Shown here: positions 1 to 5,875 of the stretch, piece after piece | Layout of the letters: each line of letters opens with the position of its first letter | How positions within the stretch are numbered: the stretch's first letter is position 1 | Assembly: GCA_021777685.1 (NCBI GenBank) | Contig: JAJYDH010000409.1 | Location: 1 to 5,875, forward strand | Source of the DNA: Planctomycetota bacterium | Lineage (GTDB): Bacteria; Planctomycetota; Planctomycetia; Isosphaerales; Isosphaeraceae | Direction: 5' to 3' | Length of the DNA: 5,875 nucleotides | The notes under the pieces: generated by a model | Told to the model about the DNA's origin: nothing | The model's database searches: none | The model's input: only the letters and a program-made list of their open reading frames with translations | Translations under genes and position numbers: made by a program

Positions 1-14
1 CACCATCCGAAATG

Positions 15-49
15 CTGGTGGGGCTCGCCCGAGGCTCGACCCACCCTAC
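15..49 (-). repeat. REP-type palindrome, diverged copy, just after the minus-strand gene
   Basis: Read on the minus strand the element begins GTAG, then GGTGGG, and ends CCCACC followed by AG. The six-base arms (45-40 with 22-17) pair perfectly. The outer ends match the three other copies in the window. The middle differs: it can form a short inner GCC/GGC stem with a TCG loop, where the other copies have GC/GC around GGTA. It starts 4 bases after the TAA of the minus-strand gene. Bases 1-5 (CACCA) match the tail of an oppositely oriented unit, so this is probably one half of an inverted pair cut by the window edge. Read on the plus strand, the hairpin is followed by a T-rich run (51-59), so it could stop transcription arriving from the left. 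Confidence 0.75.
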
Positions 50-53
50 ATTT

Positions 54-1649
54 TTATTTCCGCCGATGGATCGTCCAGTCGATGGCGTTCCTGAGGAGCT
101 TGTTGAACGCGGGCTCCTGGAAGTCGTCCGCCTGGCCGAGCGAGGTGTAGAAGACGCGGTTGCCGGTCGCGGGGGCGTTGACCCAGGCGACGGGCTCGGG
201 CTCCTGGCCGGGGATCGATCCGATCAAGAGGGGCGAGGCCGTGCCGGCCAGCGGGCTGACCTTGTAGAGCGAGCCGTGCCCGACCAGGCCCGACGGCTCG
301 ACCCCTTCGAGGACCGGGTGCGAGACGCCGGGGGCGAGCGAGACGACCACGGTCGCACCCGCGCCGTGGTGGTTCGTGTAATGGCCGCCGAGGACGTCGG
401 CGTCGAACTCGGGCCAGGCGGCCCGACCGTCGGGGAGCTTCGCCCCGGCCCTTGGCGAGAAGGCATGGCTGGCCGTCCGGATGCCGATGACCGGCTTGCC
501 CTCGGCCACGAACTTCTTCAGGGCCTCGACCTGCGCCTTCGGCAGGACCCGGCGGCGGGCGCTGACGAGCATCAGGTCGGCATCGGCCAGGACGTTGATC
601 CCGGCGAGGTTATCCCTCGCCCCTTCCTGGTCGAGGACGTAGTCGACCCGGTAATCCTTGAGGAGGTGGGCCGAGGCGAACGCGGGCAGGGTGGCCTCGG
701 TCCGGTACTCGTCGTCGGCGATCACGCAGGCGACGCTCGGCCGGGGGTCGTCCTTGAATCGGAAGGGCTTGCCGCCGAGGATCTGGTCGCTGGTGATCGT
801 CGGGGCGACGAACTTCTCGACGTGCTCGACCATCAGGTCGGTGCCGGCGAAGTGGTTCACATGAGGCGACCTTTGCGGGTTGTACATCGTGTCGGTCATG
901 TCCCGCATCAGGACGACATGCCGGCCGTTCCTGGCCATCTGCCGGAGGCCGAACGGGCGGCCGAGGACGCACATATTCAGATGCACGCCCATGAGGACGA
1001 CGTTCTTGACCTGGCGCTCCTCCAGGATGCTCCAGATCAGCTCGCCGTCGTCGCTGATGTAATCCTCGGGCCTGATCGTCAGCATGTCGGATTGCGACTT
1101 CCAGGGCGCCCTGGGGTTCCGGCCCATCGACGTCAGCTCGGCGGCCCATTTCGAGTGCTCGGCCGGGTCGTCGTCCTCGCCGCCGTCGGTCTGGTCGATG
1201 GGGTACTGGCCGCGCTCCTCGGGGGGGATGACGTAGCACCACGAGGCGATCCCGGCCGGCAGATTTTTCGACCTCGCGACGTCGAGGGCGTGCTTGCGGG
1301 CGGGGTGGTCCTTGTAGGCGTCCATGCACGAGCTGGGGGCGTGGATGATGACGGCCCCCTTGTCGCGGGCGGCCGACAGGACGCGGTCCATCGTCGGCGC
1401 CATCTCCTTGGCCCGGCGGACGGCGTTCAGGCAGTGGTGGAGGTCCCACATGTCGCAGACGATGACGGCCGTCTCGCGGGGGTTCCAGGTCTCGGGCTTC
1501 TCGATCAGGCGGAACCGGCCGTCGGCCTCGACCCTCGAGCGGAGCCGGACTTCCATCTTCTCGCCCTCCTCGAACGCCCGCGCCGCGAAGACCGGCGTGA
1601 GCAACGCCAGGGCCCAGAGGCCGACGGGAAGAAGTCGTGGTCGATGCAC
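54..1649 (-). CDS. Exported isochorismatase-like cysteine hydrolase fused to a ThuA-like domain
   Basis: The protein has 531 residues from a GTG start. Residues 1-25 form a Sec-type signal peptide: basic HRPR, a hydrophobic LWALALL core, and FAARA before the likely cut. The ATG at codon 32 would discard this signal. Residues 58-285 are an isochorismatase-like fold. D66 (VIVCDMWD) sits at the family's catalytic Asp position and C227 (GVHLNMCVLG) at the nucleophilic Cys position. The usual catalytic Lys is not obvious; R193 or K184 are the nearest candidates. Residues 303-531 resemble ThuA, a class I glutamine-amidotransferase-like fold: IADDEYRTE, then VIGIRTASHAF, ending FYTSLGQADDFQEPAFNKLL. 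No clear Cys nucleophile is seen in that half. Family knowledge suggests hydrolysis of an amide or similar bond plus a sugar-related role. The substrate is unknown. The gene diverges from the large oxidoreductase-like gene, suggesting a shared periplasmic carbohydrate function (inference). Confidence 0.93.
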   Translation of the reverse strand: MHRPRLLPVGLWALALLTPVFAARAFEEGEKMEVRLRSRVEADGRFRLIEKPETWNPRETAVIVCDMWDLHHCLNAVRRAKEMAPTMDRVLSAARDKGAVIIHAPSSCMDAYKDHPARKHALDVARSKNLPAGIASWCYVIPPEERGQYPIDQTDGGEDDDPAEHSKWAAELTSMGRNPRAPWKSQSDMLTIRPEDYISDDGELIWSILEERQVKNVVLMGVHLNMCVLGRPFGLRQMARNGRHVVLMRDMTDTMYNPQRSPHVNHFAGTDLMVEHVEKFVAPTITSDQILGGKPFRFKDDPRPSVACVIADDEYRTEATLPAFASAHLLKDYRVDYVLDQEGARDNLAGINVLADADLMLVSARRRVLPKAQVEALKKFVAEGKPVIGIRTASHAFSPRAGAKLPDGRAAWPEFDADVLGGHYTNHHGAGATVVVSLAPGVSHPVLEGVEPSGLVGHGSLYKVSPLAGTASPLLIGSIPGQEPEPVAWVNAPATGNRVFYTSLGQADDFQEPAFNKLLRNAIDWTIHRRK

Positions 1650-1655
1650 CGGACA

Positions 1656-1661
1656 CCTCTC
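1656..1661 (-). promoter_or_regulatory. Ribosome binding site that decides the GTG start
   Basis: On the minus strand GAGAGG (1661-1656) lies six bases before GTG (1649-1647). This spacing is right for a Shine-Dalgarno site. The GTG opens directly into a signal peptide, while the reading frame stays open far upstream through the repeat pair and into the divergent gene. The site is therefore the main argument for starting the minus-strand gene here. Confidence 0.7.
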
Positions 1662-1677
1662 GAATGTGGATTTGTAC

Positions 1678-1766
1678 CTTGTAGGGTGGGTGAGCGGTAG
1701 CGAAACCCACCAGGATCGGCCACGTCGGATCTGGTGGGTTTCGCTACCGCTCACCCACCCTACAAG
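1678..1766. repeat. Perfect inverted pair of REP-type palindromes (REPIN/BIME-like) between divergent genes
   Basis: Two units, 1681-1713 on the plus strand and 1731-1763 on the minus strand, are exact reverse complements over 33 bases. The match extends 3 more bases outward (CTT at 1678-1680, AAG at 1764-1766), giving 36-base arms around a 17-base spacer (1714-1730). Each unit begins GTAG and carries a GGTGGGT/ACCCACC stem around a small inner GC-GGTA-GC hairpin. A GTAG head plus an imperfect palindrome is the hallmark of REP elements mobilised by RAYT (REP-associated tyrosine transposase) enzymes. A head-out pair is the usual REPIN form. No RAYT gene is in the window. The pair could form a cruciform or a long RNA hairpin between the two promoters. 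Confidence 0.85.
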
Positions 1767-1783
1767 AACCCGCTTTCGACCGG

Positions 1784-1811
1784 TGGACACGGCCGCCCGA
1801 GACCCGATAAT
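1784..1811 (+). promoter_or_regulatory. Sigma70-type promoter for the large plus-strand gene
   Basis: TGGACA (1784-1789) matches five of six bases of the -35 consensus. GATAAT (1806-1811) matches five of six of the -10 consensus. The spacer is 16 bases. Transcription would start near 1818, leaving a leader of about 55 bases before the ATG. An AT-rich hexamer stands out in this GC-rich gap. It lies just outside the repeat pair, so the repeat would not be in this transcript's leader. Promoter rules in planctomycetes are less well known than in model bacteria, hence moderate confidence. Confidence 0.45.
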
Positions 1812-1861
1812 ACAGGTCCGAGCCGACGCAATCCACGACGAGCATCCGATCCGCCCGGATC

Positions 1862-1867
1862 GAGGAG
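1862..1867 (+). promoter_or_regulatory. Ribosome binding site of the large plus-strand gene
   Basis: GAGGAG lies five bases before the ATG at 1873. It fits a Shine-Dalgarno site and selects this start over the in-frame ATG at 1324, which lies inside the divergent gene. A signal peptide follows the chosen ATG directly. Confidence 0.75.
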
Positions 1868-1872
1868 CGACG

Positions 1873-4800
1873 ATGCCAGGATTCGCCCCGAAGCTGCTGA
1901 CCGCCTGCCTGATCCTCGCCGCCATCGCTCCCGCCCGGGCGGACGGCCCGAAGAAGACGGACCCCTCGAAGCTGTTCGCCCGCGACAACCTGATCGCCTG
2001 GTGCATCGTCCCGTTCGACTCCAAGCACCGGGGGCCCGAGGAGCGGGCCGCGATGCTCGAACGGCTGGGATTCCGGCATTTCGCCTACGACTGGCGAGCC
2101 GAGCACATCCCGACCTTCGACGCCGAGATCGCCGCCCTCAAGCGGCACGGCGTCGCGCTCGACGCCTTCTGGGTCGCCCCCGGCGAGCTGAATCGCGAGT
2201 CCCGGCTGATTCTCGACGTCCTGAAGCGGAACGGCGTCAAGGCCCAGCTCTGGGTCCTGATCGACCAGGGGGGCGACAAGGTTTCCGGCGAGGAGCAGGC
2301 CCGCCGGGTCGAGGCGGCCTGCGGCAAGCTCGGGCCGCTGGCCGAGGAGGCGGCGAAGGCGGGCTGCTCGCTCGCCCTGTACAACCACGGCGGCTGGTTC
2401 GGCGAGCCCGAGAATCAGATCGCCATCATCGAACGCCTGAATTCTGGGGGAATCTCGAACGTCGGCATGGTCTACAACCTGCACCACGGGCACGAGCATA
2501 CGGCCCGGCTGGCCGAGGTCCTCGCGAAGGCGATGCCCTATCTGAAGGCCGTGAACCTGAACGGGATGGACCCGGGGCGCGACCCGAAGGGGCGGAAGAT
2601 CCTGCCGCTGGGCCAGGGCTCGCTGGACCTCGCCCTGCTCCGGACGATCGTCGATAGCGGCTACTCCGGGCCGATCGGCATCCTCGGCCACACCCAGGAC
2701 GACGCCGAGGAACGGCTCCTCGACAACCTCGACGGGCTCGACTGGCTGGTCCCGCAGCTCGAAGGGAAGCCCGCCGGCCCGACCCCGAGGCCGCGCACGC
2801 CCGTCCCGCCGTTGCCCCCGGGGCAGGCCGAGGCCCGGCCCGGCGATCCGTCGACCGTCGCCGCGCTGTTGGCCGAGGCCCGGACACATGGCGACGCCCG
2901 CCGGGGGGCCGAGGTCTTCGCCTCGGCGAAATTCGCCTGCCTGACCTGTCACAAGGTCGCCGGCCAGGGGGGCGAGGTCGGGCCGGATCTCTCGACCGCC
3001 GGCCTCTGCATCAAGCCCGAGGAGGTCGTCGAGTCGATCCTCTGGCCGAAGCTCAAGGTGACGCCGGGGTACGAGGCCGTGGCCGTGGCGACCGCCGACG
3101 GCAGGGTCCGCCAGGGGTACAGGCAGTCCGAGACGGACGCCGAGGTCGTCTTCCGCGACACCGCCACCAACGAGGTCGCCCGGCTCCCGAGGGGGGAGAT
3201 CGAGGCCGTCCGCGAGGTCGGCACGCTGATGCCCGAGGGGCTGGCCGCCGCCATGATCCCGGCCGAGCGCCGCGACCTTGTCCGGTTCCTCCTCGACCTG
3301 GGCCGGCCGGGCTCGGCGACGGCGTCCGACCTGATCCGCCACGCCCACGCCTCGCCGGCCACCTTCCCGTATGACCGGGCCCCGCTCGACCCGGCCCGCT
3401 CGCCCGACTGGCAGCACCCCGTCAATCGCGGCCGGCTCTACGACTTCTACGCCAAGGAGGCCGCCCACTTCCGCAAGCTGGCCGAATCCCCGTCGCTCCT
3501 GCCCGACTTCCCGGGCCTCGACGGCGGCAAGGACGGGCACTGGGGGAACCAGAACGAGAAGGTCTGGGCCGACGTCCGCTGGAACTCGGCCGACCTCGGG
3601 ACCGTCCTCTCGGGCGTCTTCCGAGGGGGCGGCGTGATCGTCCCCAAGGGCGTCTGCGTCCGGCTCGGCGACCGGGGCGAGATGGCCGCGTGCTTCAACC
3701 CCGAGACCTTGACGTATGACGCCGTGTGGACGGGAGGATTCGTCAGGTTCTCCGACGTCCGCCACGGCTTCATGGACGGCCTCCTCATCGACGGCGCCCC
3801 CGAGCCGAAGCCGCCGGGCGAGAAGCCAGCCGGGCCCTTCGTCTACCACGGGTTCTACCGGAGCGGCAAGCGCGTGGTCTTCGCCTACAAGCTCGGCGAC
3901 GTCGAGATGCTGGATTCTCCCTGGGTCGAGGGCGGCGAGTTCGCCCGGATCGTCGGCCCGGCCAAGGACCACCCGCTCCGGAACCTGACCTCGGGCGGGC
4001 CGTCGAAGTGGCCCCGGGTGATCGAGACGAAGGGGACGCTCGGCAAGGCCGGGCCTTATGCGATCGACACGATCGAGCCGCCGTTCGAGAACCCGTGGAA
4101 GGCGCTGATGTTCTTCGGCGACCACGACTTCCTGCCCGACGGGTCGGCGATGATCTGCACGATGGAGGGGGACGTCTGGCACGTCACCGGGCTCGACGCG
4201 ACGCTGGAGCACGTCCGCTGGCGGCGGTTCGCCTCGGGCTTGCACCAGGCCCTCGGGCTGAAGGTCGCCGAGGGGAAGGTCTACGTCCTGGGCCGCGACC
4301 AGATCACCCGGCTGGTCGACCTCGACGGCGACGGCGAGGCCGACTTCCACGATTGTTTCAGCAACGCTTATGAGACGTCGACCGCCGGCCACGACTTCAT
4401 CTGCGGCCTCCAGCGCGACGATCAAGGGCGGTTCTACACCAACTCCGGCCGGCAAGGGCTGATCCGGATCGCGGCCGACGGCCGGTCGGTCGAGACCCTG
4501 GCCGGGGGCTTCCGGAACCCCGACGGCCTGGGCCTCGGCCCCGACGGCACGATCACCTCGCCCAGCTCCGAGGGGGAGTGGGTCCCGGCCTCGATGATCG
4601 CCGAGGTCCGGCCGGGCGGCCATTACGGGGCCAAGGGGCCGAGGGACGGCAAGACGCCCGACCTCCCGCTGGTCTACCTCCCCCGGGGGCTGGACAACTC
4701 CAGCGCCGGCCAGGTCTTCGCCGACTCCGACCGCTTCGGGCCGCTCGGCGGCCACTGGCTGCACCTCTCGTTCGGGGCGGGGGCGTGGTTTTTGGTCCTC

Positions 4801-5823
4801 CGCGACCAGGTCGACGGCCAGCCGCAGGGGGCGGTCGTCCCCATGCCCGGCCACTTCGCCTCGGGCGTCCACCGGGGGCGGATGAACCCCAGGGACGGCC
4901 AGCTTTACGTCTCCGGGATGGCCGGCTGGGGCACCTACACCCCGCTCGACGGCTGCTTCCAGCGGGTCCGCTACACCGGCGAGCCGGCGCAGCTCCCGGT
5001 CGGAATCCGGGCGTTCGAGAACGGCGTCCTGCTGACCTTCTCCCGGCCGGTCGACCCCGAGACGGCCAGACTCCCCACATCCACATTCGCCCAGGCGTGG
5101 AACTATCGGTACAGCCCGAGCTACGGCTCTCGGGAACTCTCGCCGGGCCATCCCGGCGTCCCGGGCCACGACCGGCTCGCGATCAAGTCGGCCCGCCCGA
5201 TCGGCTCGCATCAGTTGTTCCTGGAGATCCCCGACATCCAGCCGGTCGACCAGCTCCACCTCCAGGTCGTCCCCAACCCGGGGGAGACGGTCGACCTGTT
5301 CGCCACGGTCCACCGGCTCGCCTCGCCGTTCTCGGGCTTCGAGGGCTACGTCCCCGCGACCAAGACGATCGCCGCCCACCCGATCCTGGCCGACATGGTC
5401 GCCCTGACGATGAAGCCCGCCCCCAACCCCTGGTCGAAGGCCATCCCCGGCGCCCGGTCGGTCCGGATCGAGGCCGGCAAGAACCTGACATATCTGCCCC
5501 GATCGATCAATGTCCGCCAGGGCGAGGCGATCAAGCTGACCTTCTCCAACCCCGACGTCGTCCCGCATAACTGGGCCCTGATCCGACCCGGGACGCTCGC
5601 GACGGTCGGCGACCTGGCCAACAAGATCATCGCCGAGCCCGACGCCCTGGCGAGACGTTACATCCCCCGGACCGCCGACGTCCTCGCCCACACCGATATC
5701 GCCGAGCCGCAGGGCCAGTCCGTCATCTACTTCAAGGCCCCCGACCGGCCCGGCCGATACCCGTTCCTCTGCACCTTCCCGGGACACTGGATGGTCATGA
5801 ACGGCGAGATGATCGTGGAATAA
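1873..5823 (+). CDS. Exported multi-domain protein: TIM-barrel epimerase-like, cytochrome c, DUF6797-like, propeller, azurin-like copper domain
   Basis: The protein has 1316 residues. Residues 1-23 are a Sec signal peptide (cut after ARA). Residues 29-298 resemble sugar phosphate isomerase/epimerase TIM barrels (AWCIVPFD, FAYDWRAEHIPTFD, LYNHGGWFGEPENQ). Residues 299-326 are a proline-rich linker. Residues 327-478 are a planctomycete-type haem c domain: C356-LT-C359-H360, with M453 (LMPEGL) a likely second haem ligand. Residues 515-735 resemble DUF6797 (DGGKDGHWGNQNE, GFMDGL). Residues 736-1035 are propeller-like, as in PQQ/sorbosone-type dehydrogenases, with a DxDxDGxxD calcium-type loop at D816-D824. 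Residues 1040-1190 are beta-rich and unassigned. Residues 1194-1316 are azurin-like with H1232, C1300, H1305 and M1309. The protein is probably a periplasmic sugar oxidoreductase passing electrons between haem and copper (inference). TIM-barrel metal ligands and the propeller cofactor were not verified. Confidence 0.95.
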   Translation: MPGFAPKLLTACLILAAIAPARADGPKKTDPSKLFARDNLIAWCIVPFDSKHRGPEERAAMLERLGFRHFAYDWRAEHIPTFDAEIAALKRHGVALDAFWVAPGELNRESRLILDVLKRNGVKAQLWVLIDQGGDKVSGEEQARRVEAACGKLGPLAEEAAKAGCSLALYNHGGWFGEPENQIAIIERLNSGGISNVGMVYNLHHGHEHTARLAEVLAKAMPYLKAVNLNGMDPGRDPKGRKILPLGQGSLDLALLRTIVDSGYSGPIGILGHTQDDAEERLLDNLDGLDWLVPQLEGKPAGPTPRPRTPVPPLPPGQAEARPGDPSTVAALLAEARTHGDARRGAEVFASAKFACLTCHKVAGQGGEVGPDLSTAGLCIKPEEVVESILWPKLKVTPGYEAVAVATADGRVRQGYRQSETDAEVVFRDTATNEVARLPRGEIEAVREVGTLMPEGLAAAMIPAERRDLVRFLLDLGRPGSATASDLIRHAHASPATFPYDRAPLDPARSPDWQHPVNRGRLYDFYAKEAAHFRKLAESPSLLPDFPGLDGGKDGHWGNQNEKVWADVRWNSADLGTVLSGVFRGGGVIVPKGVCVRLGDRGEMAACFNPETLTYDAVWTGGFVRFSDVRHGFMDGLLIDGAPEPKPPGEKPAGPFVYHGFYRSGKRVVFAYKLGDVEMLDSPWVEGGEFARIVGPAKDHPLRNLTSGGPSKWPRVIETKGTLGKAGPYAIDTIEPPFENPWKALMFFGDHDFLPDGSAMICTMEGDVWHVTGLDATLEHVRWRRFASGLHQALGLKVAEGKVYVLGRDQITRLVDLDGDGEADFHDCFSNAYETSTAGHDFICGLQRDDQGRFYTNSGRQGLIRIAADGRSVETLAGGFRNPDGLGLGPDGTITSPSSEGEWVPASMIAEVRPGGHYGAKGPRDGKTPDLPLVYLPRGLDNSSAGQVFADSDRFGPLGGHWLHLSFGAGAWFLVLRDQVDGQPQGAVVPMPGHFASGVHRGRMNPRDGQLYVSGMAGWGTYTPLDGCFQRVRYTGEPAQLPVGIRAFENGVLLTFSRPVDPETARLPTSTFAQAWNYRYSPSYGSRELSPGHPGVPGHDRLAIKSARPIGSHQLFLEIPDIQPVDQLHLQVVPNPGETVDLFATVHRLASPFSGFEGYVPATKTIAAHPILADMVALTMKPAPNPWSKAIPGARSVRIEAGKNLTYLPRSINVRQGEAIKLTFSNPDVVPHNWALIRPGTLATVGDLANKIIAEPDALARRYIPRTADVLAHTDIAEPQGQSVIYFKAPDRPGRYPFLCTFPGHWMVMNGEMIVE

Positions 5824-5837
5824 ATTAAATTTTATCT

Positions 5838-5870
5838 GTAGGGTGGGTGAGCGGTAGCGAAACCCACCAG
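5838..5870 (+). repeat. REP-type palindrome just after the large plus-strand gene
   Basis: This unit is identical over all 33 bases to the one at 1681-1713 and begins GTAG. The stem pairs 5842-5848 (GGTGGGT) with 5862-5868 (ACCCACC). A small inner GC/GC stem encloses GGTA. It starts 14 bases after the TAA of the large gene, behind a very AT-rich stretch (5821-5836). It may protect or define the 3' end of that mRNA. No T-run follows it on the plus strand, so a classical intrinsic terminator is not shown. By analogy with 1678-1766, an inverted partner may lie just beyond the window. Confidence 0.82.
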
Positions 5871-5875
5871 AGACG

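Noticed and set aside
1671..1676. TACAAA on the minus strand as a -10 element for the minus-strand gene
   Set aside because: No acceptable -35 element lies 16-18 bases upstream; that sequence is the repeat's ACCGCTCACC stretch. The match is too weak to call.
12..1700. A 562-residue open frame on the plus strand opposite the isochorismatase-like gene
   Set aside because: It has low-complexity, arginine- and glycine-rich translation without motifs and lies opposite a protein with clear catalytic motifs, so it is a composition artefact.
1678..1766. Terminal inverted repeats of an insertion sequence, or a CRISPR fragment
   Set aside because: Only 17 bases lie between the arms, so no transposase fits. 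Repeats are inverted and found singly after genes rather than as regularly spaced direct repeats. The REP/REPIN reading explains them better.
2771..2850. A possible boundary where the large frame is two genes wrongly joined
   Set aside because: The frame is continuous, with no internal start preceded by a ribosome site and no signal peptide before the haem domain. The segment reads as a normal proline-rich linker.
1744..5787. A 1347-residue open frame on the minus strand opposite the large gene
   Set aside because: It is a shadow of a GC-rich coding gene. Its composition is dominated by G, R, V, D and P, it has no recognisable domain, and the plus strand holds a clear conserved multi-domain protein.
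5838..5875. Intrinsic terminator for the large gene
   Set aside because: The hairpin is real but is followed by CAGAGACG rather than a T-run on the plus strand, so a standard terminator cannot be claimed.

Overview
The window is GC-rich DNA, with third codon positions almost always G or C. It most resembles a planctomycete chromosome of the Isosphaeraceae type (Isosphaera, Singulisphaera, Paludisphaera, Tautonia). This placement rests on protein style: very large exported proteins that join a 'putative haem-binding' cytochrome c domain, a dehydrogenase-like propeller and other modules, and an isochorismatase-like/ThuA-like protein of the planctomycete kind. No taxonomic marker gene is present.

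Layout. Two real genes are transcribed divergently. On the minus strand, 1649 down to 54 encodes a 531-residue exported protein with an N-terminal isochorismatase-like cysteine hydrolase domain and a C-terminal ThuA-like domain. On the plus strand, 1873 to 5823 encodes a 1316-residue exported protein. Its order is signal peptide, xylose-isomerase-like TIM barrel, proline-rich linker, CxxCH cytochrome c domain, DUF6797-like region, beta-propeller with a calcium-type loop, beta-rich segment, and azurin-like blue-copper domain with all four ligands that can be read from sequence. The 223-base gap between the two starts carries a good sigma70-type promoter for the plus gene.

All three intergenic gaps carry a GTAG-headed palindromic repeat of the REP type. 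One copy lies 4 bases after the minus gene's stop (15-49, diverged middle). A perfect head-out inverted pair lies between the genes (1678-1766). One copy lies 14 bases after the plus gene's stop (5838-5870, identical to the units of the pair). The pair has the geometry of a REPIN or BIME. At both window edges the adjoining bases hint that the outer copies are also halves of pairs.

How the genes may work together (inference). Both products are predicted to leave the cytoplasm. The large protein looks like a sugar or polyol isomerising/oxidising enzyme with its own electron path, from the propeller or haem c to blue copper. ThuA-like proteins are linked to sugar (trehalose) metabolism, so a shared role in periplasmic carbohydrate breakdown is plausible. 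No substrate can be read from the sequence. No RNA gene, CRISPR array, transposase or phage gene was seen.
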